DNA of 64,000 nt from Gemmobacter lutimaris (lineage in GTDB: Bacteria > Pseudomonadota > Alphaproteobacteria > Rhodobacterales > Rhodobacteraceae), in assembly GCF_003570715.1 (NCBI RefSeq), contig NZ_QXXQ01000013.1, positions 1-64,000 of the forward strand, read 5' to 3'. The translations under genes were made by a program, and so were the position numbers. Under the pieces are notes generated by a model. The model was given only the letters and a program-made list of their open reading frames with translations. It did no database searches and was not told the origin of the DNA. Position 1 is the stretch's first letter. Each line of letters begins with the position of its first letter. This document shows positions 18,250 through 27,025 of the stretch, in pieces.

Positions 18250-18684
18250 ATGTCCGACATGGCAGCCAGAGTTATCCCGGTCGTTACTCGCGCCCTCGCA
18301 TTGGACGACAGCACACAGCAATCGGGCGAATGCGTCCGTCGGTCCGGTGTCAGCCCTCAGAACACCCCGGCGACGAAGATCTGGTTCGGCCGTGTCTCGA
18401 ACGAACCCGGCCACCGTTCGCCCCCGCATCACCACGAGGAATGCGAGACCGGGGGTTATGTGCTGAAAGGGCACGGCCGGATCTATTACGGCGAGGATTA
18501 CAGCGAATATGTCGATCTTCATGAAGGCGACTTCGTTTTCGTGCCGCCCTTCATGCCGCATGTCGAGGTGAACATGTCCACGACCGAGGAGCTGGTCTGG
18601 CTGACCTGCCGCACGCCGGACAATCTGGTGACCAACCTGCCTGACGTGCCGGATTCGGCGCTGGAGGGCTATCGCAGGGCCTGA
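18250..18684 (+). CDS. Cupin-domain protein
   Basis: About 144 residues. The start is uncertain: ATG 18250 is used here, and ATG 18259 has AGGA at better spacing. A longer frame from 18136 has an arginine/proline-rich, non-conserved extension and no ribosome-binding site. A single beta-barrel cupin is visible: PPHHHEECETGGYVLKGHGRIYYG (metal ligands H, H, E then Y) and GDFVFVPPFMPHVEVN (second-motif histidine). Function cannot be read from sequence; many such proteins are small sugar or sugar-acid binding enzymes. It lies upstream of the second TRAP operon and shares a TTGACA-centred palindrome with it, so it may act in the same pathway. Confidence 0.8.
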   Translation: MSDMAARVIPVVTRALALDDSTQQSGECVRRSGVSPQNTPATKIWFGRVSNEPGHRSPPHHHEECETGGYVLKGHGRIYYGEDYSEYVDLHEGDFVFVPPFMPHVEVNMSTTEELVWLTCRTPDNLVTNLPDVPDSALEGYRRA

Positions 18685-18742
18685 CCGCGGCGCAACATCA
18701 ACGGGCACGCAGAGATGCGTGCCTGAATCTCAATCTGTGACC

Positions 18743-18761
18743 AGTATCGTATTTCGATACT
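18743..18761. promoter_or_regulatory. Palindrome between cupin and dctP genes
   Basis: Perfect 7-bp arms AGTATCG (18743-18749) and CGATACT (18755-18761) with a 5-base AT-only centre. The left part, AGTATCGTAT, also occurs near 18019 upstream of the cupin gene. An operator is more likely than a terminator, because the arms are AT-rich and no T-run follows. Confidence 0.35.
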
Positions 18762-18923
18762 ATTTCCTGTGCAAATCCGCGCCAGGCAACCGAAGGGTAG
18801 CCTCTGCCTTCTGGCGTAGAATCGAAGAACTACGCGTAATATATTGAAATTTTAACGATTTCTGTTCGGCCATGCAATCATCTCGGCGTATGGCTCACAA
18901 GAAACATATATCACTTACTAATA

Positions 18924-18940
18924 ATTTGTTGACATCAAAT
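18924..18940. promoter_or_regulatory. TTGACA-centred palindrome upstream of TRAP operon
   Basis: ATTTG (18924-18928) and CAAAT (18936-18940) flank TTGACAT, making an imperfect 17-bp palindrome with 7 of 8 pairs. TTGACA at 18929-18934 is a plausible -35 for the dctP operon starting at 19005. It resembles the stronger element at 18076-18096. The rest of the 320-base region between the cupin stop and dctP is AT-rich without other recognised features. Confidence 0.4.
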
Positions 18941-19004
18941 CTCACTATCTGCGAAACAGGTATCGCGCCGCAAGGAAAGCGGCCATAACGCTCTGGGAGG
19001 AGTC

Positions 19005-19997
19005 ATGACCAACTTTAAGGCCGCCACCGCGGCATCCCTGATCGTGCTTGGCGCCACCGCGGCGCAGGCGGATGTGATCAAGTTCAGCTATCCGGTGGCC
19101 GAGGACAGCACCATGGGCCAGACGGTGAACAAGTTTGCCGAGCTGGTCGAGGCCAAGACCGGCGGCGCGGTCACGGTCAAGGCATTCCCGAGCGCGCAGC
19201 TTGGTAATGAAATCCAGTCGATCTCGGCTGCGCAGGGCGGCATCGTCGAGGCGGCGGTGACGACCACGGCAGGTCTTGCCGCCATGGTGCCTGAATTCGA
19301 CATGTTCAACGCGCCCTTCACCTTTGACAGCTACGCCCAGCTTGACGCCGTGACCCGCAGCGCGGTCGGCAATGACATTCTGTCCAAGCTGGAGCCGAAC
19401 AACATCGTTGGCCTGTGCTACTGGGATTACGGCTTCCGCAACATCACCAACAACAAGCGCCCGGTGAAGACGCTGGAAGATGTCAGCGGTCTGCGGGTGC
19501 GCACCATCCAGAACGCGGTCTATATCGACTCGCTTCAGGCCATGGGCATGAATCCGACGCCCCTGCCCTTCCCCGAAACCTTCACCGCGCTTGAGACCGG
19601 CGCCATCGACGGCAACGAGATCGCCAATGACGTGACGCGCGCCGGATCGTTCTTCGAGGTGCAGAAATACCTGACCGAGACACGGCATTTCACGACGCTG
19701 TCTGTGATGTATGTGTCGAAGAAGCTCTGGGACGGGCTGGAGCCGGCGGAGCAGACCGCCGTGCGCGAAGCCTGCCTCGAAACTTCGGAGTTCAACCGCC
19801 AGATCATCAATGACGGCGCGCAGGGCACGCTTGATTTCCTTGCGGAAAAAGGCATGCAGATCGACGAGATCGCCCCCGAGGAGCTGGCGCGGTTCCGCAC
19901 AGCCGTGGCGCCGGTGGTGGAAAAGATCAATGCCCGGTTCGACCCTGCCTTCGTGCAGGCTTTCAAGGCCGAAGTCGAAGCCAACAAGGGCAACTGA
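19005..19997 (+). CDS. TRAP transporter solute-binding protein (DctP)
   Basis: 330 residues, preceded by a strong GGGAGGAG ribosome-binding site. Signal peptide to about residue 23 (TAAQADV). DctP features include GLRVRTIQNAVYIDSLQAMGMNPTPLPFPE and FTALETGAIDGNEIANDV, the conserved binding-arginine region. It is the receptor for a second TRAP system whose small and large permeases follow after an SDR gene. Ligands of this class are carboxylates. Linked FAH and SDR genes suggest a sugar acid. Confidence 0.92.
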   Translation: MTNFKAATAASLIVLGATAAQADVIKFSYPVAEDSTMGQTVNKFAELVEAKTGGAVTVKAFPSAQLGNEIQSISAAQGGIVEAAVTTTAGLAAMVPEFDMFNAPFTFDSYAQLDAVTRSAVGNDILSKLEPNNIVGLCYWDYGFRNITNNKRPVKTLEDVSGLRVRTIQNAVYIDSLQAMGMNPTPLPFPETFTALETGAIDGNEIANDVTRAGSFFEVQKYLTETRHFTTLSVMYVSKKLWDGLEPAEQTAVREACLETSEFNRQIINDGAQGTLDFLAEKGMQIDEIAPEELARFRTAVAPVVEKINARFDPAFVQAFKAEVEANKGN

Positions 19998-20052
19998 GCC
20001 CGCAGCGGCAGGGGCATCGCCCCTGCTGCCAACCAGAAACAGGAGAGAACGC

Positions 20053-20796
20053 GTGCTGTTGCAAGGTCGGACCGCCATCGTCACCGGCGCCGGGAATCTG
20101 GACGGGATCGGCTTTGCCGTCGCCCGCCTTTTCGTGGCCGAAGGCGCGCGGGTCATTCTGGCAGATCGCGATGCGGCGGGCGTGGCCGAGGCGGCCGGGG
20201 TGCTGGGTCCGGCGGCGCTTGGCTCGGCGACCGATGTGACCGATGCCGGGGCCTGCGCCGATCTTTGCGCCCTTGCGCGCGACCGTTTCGGCGGGCTGGA
20301 CATTCTGGTCAATTCCGCAGGCCGCGTGCAGGCCCGCCGCACCGTTGACATCACACGCGAGGATTATGACGCCGTGATGGATGTGAACCTGCGCGGCACC
20401 TTGCAGATGTGCCAGTCGGCGCTGGGGCTGATGGGGGCCGGCGCCTCCATCATCTGCATCGCCTCCATCGCTGCGCAGCGCGGCGGCGGGCTGATGGGCG
20501 GGCCGCATTACGCCGCCTCCAAGGCGGGGGTTCTGGGGCTGGTCCGGGCCATGGCGCGCGATGTCTCGCCCTCCGGCATCCGGGTCAATGCCATCAATCC
20601 CGGCGTGATCCTGTCTTCCATGACCCGCGGCTTTTATGACGACGACCTGACCGAAAAGGTCATGTCGCAGATCCTGCTGCGCCGCTTTGGCGAAACCGAC
20701 GATGTGGCACGGGCCTGCCTGTTCCTCGCTTCGGACCTGTCATCCTACATCACCGGATCGTCGCTCGACGTGAACGGCGGCATGCACATGAACTGA
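20053..20796 (+). CDS. SDR-family oxidoreductase
   Basis: 247 residues from a GTG at 20053 with AGGAGA five bases upstream; the long upstream frame is a shadow of dctP. Classical SDR features: TGAGNLDGIGFAVA nucleotide-binding loop, LVNSAG, catalytic S in CIASIAAQRGG and the Y-A-A-S-K motif in HYAASKAGVLGLV, then NAINPGVI. It would oxidise or reduce a sugar or sugar acid with NAD(P). The gene is inserted between dctP and dctQ, which ties it to metabolism of the transported compound. Confidence 0.88.
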   Translation: MLLQGRTAIVTGAGNLDGIGFAVARLFVAEGARVILADRDAAGVAEAAGVLGPAALGSATDVTDAGACADLCALARDRFGGLDILVNSAGRVQARRTVDITREDYDAVMDVNLRGTLQMCQSALGLMGAGASIICIASIAAQRGGGLMGGPHYAASKAGVLGLVRAMARDVSPSGIRVNAINPGVILSSMTRGFYDDDLTEKVMSQILLRRFGETDDVARACLFLASDLSSYITGSSLDVNGGMHMN

Positions 20797-20834
20797 GGCC
20801 GCGCGCCTGTCGCGCGCCCGCCGGGGAGGAGCCG

Positions 20835-21359
20835 ATGACGACCCTGTTCCAACTTTATCTGCGCCTGTTGAAGGGCTTCATCGTCTTTTGCCTTGCCGGC
20901 ATGGTGGTGCTGGTCTTCGGCAATGTTGTGTTGCGCTATGCTTTCAACTCGGGACTGACCATGTCCGAGGAGTTCTCGCGCTGGCTGTTCGTCTGGATGA
21001 CCTTCGTCGGTGCCATCGTGGTGCTGCATGAAAACGGCCATCTGGGGCTGGATTTCATCGTGAACGCCCTGCCCCGCCCGCTGCGCCGCCTGTGCCTCGT
21101 GCTGGCGCACGGGCTGATGGTCTATGCGACATGGCTGGTGCTGGCCGGAAGCTGGGTGCTGGTTTCGGTCAACAGCAATTCCTATGCCCCCGCCACTGGC
21201 CTTCCAATGTCGCTTCTGTTCGGGGTCGGGCTGGTGTTCGGCCTGTCCACTGCCGCGATCCTGCTGTGGCGGATCTGGCTGATCCTGACCGGACGGCTGG
21301 ACCGCATCACCATCATCGACGAAGAGGCCGCCGCGCTGCATCAGGCCGGGGTGAAATGA
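20835..21359 (+). CDS. TRAP transporter small permease (DctQ)
   Basis: 174-residue protein with about four membrane segments and the DctQ-type region VVLRYAFNSGLTMSEEFSRWLFVWMTFVGA, followed by HLGLDFI. GGGGAGGAG precedes the start. It ends one base before the damaged dctM gene, so the pair was once co-translated. Confidence 0.9.
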   Translation: MTTLFQLYLRLLKGFIVFCLAGMVVLVFGNVVLRYAFNSGLTMSEEFSRWLFVWMTFVGAIVVLHENGHLGLDFIVNALPRPLRRLCLVLAHGLMVYATWLVLAGSWVLVSVNSNSYAPATGLPMSLLFGVGLVFGLSTAAILLWRIWLILTGRLDRITIIDEEAAALHQAGVK

Positions 21360-21360
21360 T

Positions 21361-22582
21361 ATGACGCTGCTGATCTTTCTGGGCTGCCTGCTGGGCGGCA
21401 TGGCGATCGGGATGCCGATTGCCTATGCGCTGATCATGTCCGGCATCGGGCTGATGGTCTATCTGGATTTCTTTGATGCGCAGATCGTGGCGCAGAACCT
21501 GCTGAACGGGGCAGACAGTTTCCCGCTGATGGCCGTGCCCTTCTTCATGCTGGCGGGCGAGGTGATGAACACCGGCGGCCTGTCGCGCCGCATCGTCAAC
21601 CTGTCGGTGGCGGCGGTGGGCCATGTGCGGGGCGGGCTGGGCTATGTTGCCATTCTGGCGGCGGCGGTGCTGGCCAGCCTGTCGGGCTCGGCCGCGGCGG
21701 ATGCGGCGGCGCTGTCGGCCATTCTGGTGCCGATGATGGTGCGCGCCGGACATGGGCCGGGCCGGTCGGCCGGGCTGATTGCCTCGGCCGGGATCTCGGC
21801 GCTGATCATCCCGCCCTCCATCGGGTTCATCCTGCTGGGCGTTGTGGGCAATATCTCGATCACCCGGCTTTTCATCGCCGGGATCGTGCCCGGGATTCTG
21901 ATGTGCGGGGTTCTGGCGCTGACCTGGATGCTGGTGGCCCGTCACGACCGGGTAGAGCCGCTGCCGCGCGCACCCCGCGGCGCCGTGCTGGCCGAGGCGC
22001 GCGCCGGGATCTGGGCACTGATGCTGCCGGTGATCATTCTGGTCGGCCTGCGCATGGGCATGTTCACCCCGACGGAAGCCTGCCGATCTGTATCCGGTGT
22101 TTCTGGGCGCGGCCAAGACTACGGCCATGGTGATGTTTCTTGTCGCCGCCGCCATGGTGTCCAGCTGGATGGTCACGATTGCGGGCCTGACCGACCAGAT
22201 CGCGGCACTGACTGCCCCCTTCGCGCATGATCCGCGGCTTCTGATGCTGGTGGTCGTGGCGCTGGTGCTGGTGGTCGGTTGCGCCATGGATATGGTGCCG
22301 ATCATCCTGATCCTGTTCCCGGTGCTGCTGCCGGGCGTCAAGGCGGCGGGCATCGACCCGGTCTATTTCTCGGTTGTGTTCATGATCGCCACGGCGGTCG
22401 GCCTGCTGACCCCGCCGGTCGGATCGGTGCTGAACGTGGTGGCGGGCGTGTCGCGGGTGCCGCTGACGCGGGTGATCGGAGGCATTTGGCCCTTCATCAT
22501 CGCACAGCTTCTGGTGCTTGCGCTGCTGATCCTTTTTCCTGCAATCGTGATCGTACCCGCCGGGTTTATCTCGGGGCAGTGA
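21361..22582 (+). pseudogene. TRAP large permease dctM, frameshifted by an internal deletion
   Basis: From 21361 the frame is a normal DctM N-terminal two-thirds (SFPLMAVPFFMLAGEVMNTGG, SGSAAADAAALSAILVPMM) through RMGMFTPTEA near 22080, then becomes nonsense. The C-terminal third continues in the +1 frame as ADLYPVFLGAAKTTAMVMFLVAAAM and runs to the stop at 22582 with LTPPVGSVLNVVAGVSRVPL. Compared with the intact DctM at 1992-3284, roughly 20-25 residues that normally join PTEAA to this segment are missing. A deletion of about 65-70 bases, not divisible by three, explains both the loss and the frame change. Either the transporter is inactive, or this is an assembly error. Confidence 0.82.
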
Positions 22583-22592
22583 GGAGAGGGTG

Positions 22593-23429
22593 ATGCAGGA
22601 CGAAGACGGCGGCGGCAAATCGAACAGCCTTGAAAAGATGCTGGCCATCCTTGACGGGTTCGACGAGGATCATGTGGTGCTGGATGTCGGCCGCGCGGCC
22701 GCGCTTTCGGGTTCGTCGCGCCCAAGTGCCTACCGTTATCTTCAGGCGCTGACACGCTCGGGCCTGCTGACCCCGGCCAGCGGCGGCACCTATGCGCTGG
22801 GGTCGCGGGTGATCGAACTGGAGATGGTGCGCCGCGTCAACGATCCGCTGTATCGCGCCTCGCATCACCTGATCCGCCATTACAGCCAGACCACCGGGCT
22901 GAACATCATGGTGTGCAGCTATTACGGCGACAAGGTTCTGTGCACCGATTTCGCATGGGCAGACCGCAGCACCCCGGACATCTATCGACCGGGGCGTTCG
23001 ATGCCGCTGTTTCGCGGCGCGATGGCCAAGGTCATTCTGGCCAATCATTCGCTTGCGCTGCTGAAATCCATCTGGACCCATAACGAGACGCAGATCCGCG
23101 AGGCCGGGCTGGGCGACAACCTTGCTGCCTTCCTTGACCAGATGGCGGCGATCCGCGCCGCCGGGGCGCTGGTCACGCGGGCCGAGGTCTTTGCCGATCT
23201 GGTGGGTGTCGCGGCGCCGGTGCTGGATCTCAACGGGCAGATTCTGGGCAGCGTGGTCTTCGTGCTGACGGTGCAGCGCTACCAGACCTCGGACCCCGAG
23301 CAACTGGCCGAGGAAATCCGCGAACTGTCACGAGGCATCCAGCGCGGGATCAGCCGCGCCAACCGTTTCGATGCGATCACCCCCGGCGCCGCCGCCAAGC
23401 CGCGCCGCGCCCCGGTCTATCGAAGCTGA
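22593..23429 (+). CDS. IclR-family transcriptional regulator
   Basis: 278 residues from the ATG at 22593 (GAGGAG six bases upstream; a GTG one codon earlier is possible). The N-terminal helix-turn-helix is typical IclR: NSLEKMLAILDGFDEDHVVLDVGRAAALSGSSRPSAYRYLQALTRSGLL. The C-terminal effector domain is about residues 90-260, with RPGRSMPLFRGAMAKVILA and APVLDLNGQILGSVVFVL. It follows dctM within about ten bases and precedes the FAH gene. It is therefore probably the local regulator of the TRAP/SDR/FAH locus. Confidence 0.9.
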   Translation: MQDEDGGGKSNSLEKMLAILDGFDEDHVVLDVGRAAALSGSSRPSAYRYLQALTRSGLLTPASGGTYALGSRVIELEMVRRVNDPLYRASHHLIRHYSQTTGLNIMVCSYYGDKVLCTDFAWADRSTPDIYRPGRSMPLFRGAMAKVILANHSLALLKSIWTHNETQIREAGLGDNLAAFLDQMAAIRAAGALVTRAEVFADLVGVAAPVLDLNGQILGSVVFVLTVQRYQTSDPEQLAEEIRELSRGIQRGISRANRFDAITPGAAAKPRRAPVYRS

Positions 23430-23467
23430 AGCACCGGGCGGGCGGCCCGACACGAAAGGACGAAGGC

Positions 23468-24310
23468 ATGAAACTGATGCGAGTGGGCCCCCTTGGGCAG
23501 GAAAAACCGGCGCTGCTGGATGCGGCTGGACAGATGCGTGATCTGTCGGCCCATGTTGCTGATATCGCTGGCGCCGCGCTTTCTCCGGAGGGGCTGGCGC
23601 GTCTTGCGGCGCTGGACCCTGACAGCCTGCCGCTGATCGAGGGCACGCCGCGCATCGGCGCCTGTGTTGGCGCGGTGGGCAAGTTCCTGTGCATCGGTCT
23701 GAACTACGCAGATCACGCCCGCGAAACCGGCAAGGAACCCCCCGAGGAACCCGTGGTCTTCGCCAAGGCCACCAGCGCCATTTGCGGCCCGGATGACGAT
23801 GTGGAAATCCCGCGTGGATCGGAAAAGACCGACTGGGAGGTCGAACTGGGCGTGGTCATCGGCAGCCGGACCAAATATGTCTCCGAGGCCGAGGCGATGG
23901 ACCATGTGGCGGGCTATTGCCTGATCAACGATCTGTCGGAACGGGCCTTCCAGTCGGAACGCGGCGGGCAATGGACCAAGGGCAAGAGCCATGACACCTT
24001 TGGCCCCATCGGCCCCTGGCTGGTGACGCGCGACGAGATCGCCGATGTGCAGTCGCTGTCGATGTGGCTCGATGTCGATGGGGTGCGGCGTCAGACCGGC
24101 ACCACCGCCACCATGATCTTCGGCGTGGCGCATCTTGTCAGCTATCTGTCGCAGTTCATGACCCTGCTGCCCGGTGACGTGATCTCGACCGGCACACCGC
24201 CCGGCGTCGGGCTGGGGATGAAACCGCCGGTCTATCTGCGCGCGGGTCAGGTGGTCACGCTGGGGATCGAGGGGCTGGGCACCCAGCGCCAGCGGATGAT
24301 TGCGGCATGA
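23468..24310 (+). CDS. Fumarylacetoacetate hydrolase-family protein (diketo-acid hydrolase type)
   Basis: 280 residues. FAH-family C-terminal domain with FLCIGLNYADHARETG, PVVFAKATSAICGPDDDVEIPRGS, the acidic metal ligands in DWEVELGVVIG, then NDLSERAFQ, KGKSHDTFGPIGPWLVTRDEI and PGDVISTGTPPGVG. The last segments resemble 2,4-diketo-3-deoxy-L-fuconate hydrolases, which split the oxidised keto-deoxy sugar acid to pyruvate and an acid. An SDR that could make that diketo acid is encoded next, with a 4-base overlap. The exact sugar acid is not readable. Confidence 0.88.
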   Translation: MKLMRVGPLGQEKPALLDAAGQMRDLSAHVADIAGAALSPEGLARLAALDPDSLPLIEGTPRIGACVGAVGKFLCIGLNYADHARETGKEPPEEPVVFAKATSAICGPDDDVEIPRGSEKTDWEVELGVVIGSRTKYVSEAEAMDHVAGYCLINDLSERAFQSERGGQWTKGKSHDTFGPIGPWLVTRDEIADVQSLSMWLDVDGVRRQTGTTATMIFGVAHLVSYLSQFMTLLPGDVISTGTPPGVGLGMKPPVYLRAGQVVTLGIEGLGTQRQRMIAA

Positions 24311-25110
24311 CCGGCCCCGCAGAATGGCGGCAGGCCCTGACCGATCTGGCGGGCAGGACCGCGATCGTGACGGGCGGCGCGCGCGGGCAGGGGGCGACCG
24401 AGGTGCGGCTTCTGGCCGAATGCGGGGCGCGGGTGCTGATCTGCGACGTGCTAGATCAGGACGGCGCCGCGCTGGCAGCAGATCTGGGCGAGGCCGCGCG
24501 CTTCCTGCGCCTTGACGTGACCAGCGCCGAAGGTTGGGCCGATGCGATCCGGACCTGCCGCGACTGGACGGGGCGGCTGGACGTATTGGTGAACAACGCG
24601 GGCATCATCAACCGCACACTGATTGCCGAGACCACGCCCGAGGCATGGCGGCGCCTGCTGGATGTGAACCTGACCGGCGCTTTCCTTGGCATTCAGGCGG
24701 CGGCGCCACTGATGGCGGAAGGTGGTGGCGGGGCGATCATCAACATCTCGTCCAACTCGGCCTTCAGCGGCCATGCGGACCCTGCCTATACCGCAAGCAA
24801 ATGGGGCCTGCGCGGGCTGACACGCTCGGCCGCAATGGAATATGCCGCGCAGAACATCCGGGTAAATGCGGTCTGTCCGGGGCTGATCGTGACCGACCTC
24901 AACCGCAACTCGCCGCATCTGCAACCGATGATCGACCTGACCCCGGCCCACCGCTCGGGCGAGGCGGAGGAGGTGGCGCAACTGGTGCTATACCTCGCCT
25001 CCCCCGCCGCGCGCTTCGTCACGGGCGAGGATTTCCTGATAGACGGCGGTTTCATTGCCGGGGCCGCCTATCGGCACGTCGCGGTCAGGACCGGGCTTCT
25101 GCCCGAATGA
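24307..25110 (+). CDS. SDR-family oxidoreductase, coupled to FAH gene
   Basis: 267 residues, ATG overlapping the FAH stop. SDR motifs: TGGARGQGATEVRLL, DVLVNNAGIINRT, NISSNSAFSG with catalytic serine, and the Y-T-A-S-K motif of DPAYTASKWGLRGL, then NAVCPGLIVTDL. The pairing with an FAH hydrolase suggests oxidation of a 2-keto-3-deoxy sugar acid, as in non-phosphorylative L-fucose/L-rhamnose-type pathways. This is the last gene of the plus-strand locus. The 98 bases after it, before the convergent GNAT gene, hold no clear feature. Confidence 0.88.
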   Translation: MTGPAEWRQALTDLAGRTAIVTGGARGQGATEVRLLAECGARVLICDVLDQDGAALAADLGEAARFLRLDVTSAEGWADAIRTCRDWTGRLDVLVNNAGIINRTLIAETTPEAWRRLLDVNLTGAFLGIQAAAPLMAEGGGGAIINISSNSAFSGHADPAYTASKWGLRGLTRSAAMEYAAQNIRVNAVCPGLIVTDLNRNSPHLQPMIDLTPAHRSGEAEEVAQLVLYLASPAARFVTGEDFLIDGGFIAGAAYRHVAVRTGLLPE

Positions 25111-25208
25111 CCGGCGCCTCTGGCGCAAGGTTTTTGGGATGAGCCGAGAGGCAACGCGCGGCGCGCAACCTTGCCTTGGGCGGCGGGCACGGGCATTCGC
25201 CGGTCCGT

Positions 25209-25895
25209 TCAGGCGACTTCGCGGAGGAGCCTGCCGAAGATATAGGTGCTGCACCCCGGATCGAAGCCGATGATTTGCAGGCCCGCCTCAAAGCGGCTTT
25301 GCATGGCGAGGCGGCCTTCGGCGCGGGCGGCGCGGGCGGCCGCCTCGTCACTGCGGAGCAGCTTGTGAAAATCCGGCACCACGGCGACCTTGTCCTCGGC
25401 CCGCACCTCGGGGCGACCCGTCACGAACAATTCGGCGACCACCCGGTCACTTTCGACGCCGGCCTGATAGCTGCCGCCCGATCCGTAGTAATTCACCAGA
25501 TAACCCGTGCCGAAGGCTCCGAGATTGTTGATGTTGAGATTGGCATTGCGTGTCATCAGCGGGTCGTAAGTCCAGCGAATGCGGCGAATGCCGCGCGACT
25601 GGCACCAGTCTTTCTGATAGGCTTTCAGCGCCACGCCCAGACCCTGCCCGCGATATTCGGGCAGAACGGCAAGCCGGTGGCTGTGCTGCACGGTGGGATC
25701 GGACGTCGGAAATCCGAATACATACCCAGCCAGCCGGTCCCCGTCGAAGGCGCCGGCGACGATGCCCCCCTCGGACTGAACCACCATCATCAGATCGGGC
25801 GGGTCCGCCAGATCATCCATCCCCCAGACAGCATGTTGCAAGTCATAGGCGGCCTGAAACTCGGTCAGCCCGCGCAGGTCGCGATAGGTGATCAT
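25209..25895 (-). CDS. GNAT-family acyltransferase, likely N-succinyltransferase partner of the racemase
   Basis: 228 residues. GNAT core visible as GGIVAGAFDGDRLAGYVFGFP and the acyl-CoA loop HRLAVLPEYRGQGLGVALKAYQ, then DPLMTRNANLNINNLGAFGTGYLVNYYGSG, typical of the COG3375 group. This group commonly sits next to N-succinylamino-acid racemase genes and is thought to succinylate D-amino acids before racemisation. Its start overlaps the stop of the upstream enolase-superfamily gene by 4 bases, so the two enzymes are coupled. An M20-type desuccinylase, usual in the Gram-positive version, is not adjacent. The AstE-type domain at 44376-45902 could be a functional substitute, which is speculation. 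Confidence 0.85.
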   Translation of the reverse strand: MITYRDLRGLTEFQAAYDLQHAVWGMDDLADPPDLMMVVQSEGGIVAGAFDGDRLAGYVFGFPTSDPTVQHSHRLAVLPEYRGQGLGVALKAYQKDWCQSRGIRRIRWTYDPLMTRNANLNINNLGAFGTGYLVNYYGSGGSYQAGVESDRVVAELFVTGRPEVRAEDKVAVVPDFHKLLRSDEAAARAARAEGRLAMQSRFEAGLQIIGFDPGCSTYIFGRLLREVA

Positions 25896-27025
25896 GCCGG
25901 GAACGCCTGAACCGAAGTCGAGATGCTGTCCAGAAAATCCCAGTCCATCGTGACCCCGATCCCTGCCCCATTCTGCGGTATCGGCATCAGGCCGTTTTCC
26001 GTTTCAAGCTTTTCGACCACGATGTCGCGCTCGAAATAACGCGACGATGACGAGGTGTCGCCCGGCCGCGAAAACTGTTCCAGCGTGCAAAGGTGGATGT
26101 TGTGGGCGCGGCCGATTCCGGCCTCAAGCATGCCGCCGCACCAGACCGGCACGTCATGGGACAGGCACAGGTCATGCACCTGTTTGGCAACGGTATGGCC
26201 GCCCAGTCGCCCGACCTTGATATTGATCACCCGGCCCGCATCGGAGACCAGTGCCTTGCGGCAATCGGGCAGCGTGCGGATGCATTCGTCCAGACATATC
26301 GGGGTCCGCAGTGCCGCTTGCAGTCGCACATGATCATGCAGGTCATTCCATGCCAGCGGCTGTTCGATGTAGTCCAGCGCATAGTCATCCATGCGACGCA
26401 GCACCGGCATATCGGCCAGCGTATAGCAGCAATTGGCGTCGATGGTCAGGTGCGTATCGGGAAAGTCCGCGCGCACCGCATCGAGCAGCTTCAGGTCATG
26501 CCCTGGCATCACCTTCAGCTTGATGCGGCGATAACCTTGCTGCACATGAATCTCGACATCCCGCAACGTGCGCGGGATGTCCTTGATGCCAAGCGAAACG
26601 CCCACCTCGATCTCGCTTCGCGTGCCGCCTAATGCCTGCCACAGGGGCAGGCCCTGCGCCTTGGCCCACAGATCCCAGAACGCCATCTCGACCGTCGCCT
26701 TGGCCATCTGGTGATCCCGCCAGGGCCGGAACAGCCGTTCGATTTCCTGCGGATTGGCAAAGCTCTTGCCCACGACCTGCGGCAGGAACACGTCGCGCAG
26801 CATCATCATGGAAGAAGCGAGCGTTTCGGGCAGGTAATCGGGCAGCACATCGGCCACGCCCTCGGCATAGCCCTCGTGCCCACCCCCGCGCAGCACCAGA
26901 ATCGGCATGACCTTCCGAACCATGGTGCCCGTGGCGATGGTGAAGGGTTGCAGAAGCGGCAATTCAATCAACCGCAGCTCGGCCGATTCGATCACCAGAG
27001 GGTCGCGGAGGGGCGAAAGCGGCAT
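25892..27025 (-). CDS. Enolase-superfamily N-succinylamino-acid racemase / o-succinylbenzoate synthase-type enzyme
   Basis: 377 residues. Muconate-cycloisomerase subgroup residues are all visible: K169-x-K171 (RIKLKVMPG), metal ligands D196 (TIDANCCY), E221 (YIEQPL) and D246 (CLDECIRT), and K270 (INIKVGRLGG). WCGGMLEAGIGRAHN at 295-309 is characteristic of the OSBS/NSAR family rather than muconate cycloisomerases. No menaquinone genes are nearby, so racemisation of N-acylated amino acids is more likely than OSB synthesis. An L-Ala-D/L-Glu epimerase-like role in murein peptide use is an alternative. The gene is divergent from the RpiR regulator and coupled to the GNAT gene. Confidence 0.88.
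   Translation of the reverse strand: MPLSPLRDPLVIESAELRLIELPLLQPFTIATGTMVRKVMPILVLRGGGHEGYAEGVADVLPDYLPETLASSMMMLRDVFLPQVVGKSFANPQEIERLFRPWRDHQMAKATVEMAFWDLWAKAQGLPLWQALGGTRSEIEVGVSLGIKDIPRTLRDVEIHVQQGYRRIKLKVMPGHDLKLLDAVRADFPDTHLTIDANCCYTLADMPVLRRMDDYALDYIEQPLAWNDLHDHVRLQAALRTPICLDECIRTLPDCRKALVSDAGRVINIKVGRLGGHTVAKQVHDLCLSHDVPVWCGGMLEAGIGRAHNIHLCTLEQFSRPGDTSSSSRYFERDIVVEKLETENGLMPIPQNGAGIGVTMDWDFLDSISTSVQAFPA

Noticed and set aside
22097-22582. Separate small membrane protein after dctM
   Set aside because: It is the displaced C-terminal third of DctM (ending with the LTPPVGSVLNV motif), so it is treated as part of a frameshifted pseudogene rather than a gene of its own.
25892-27025. Menaquinone-pathway o-succinylbenzoate synthase (menC)
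   Set aside because: No other men genes nearby, and it is coupled to a GNAT gene and divergent from RpiR; the NSAR-type role fits better.
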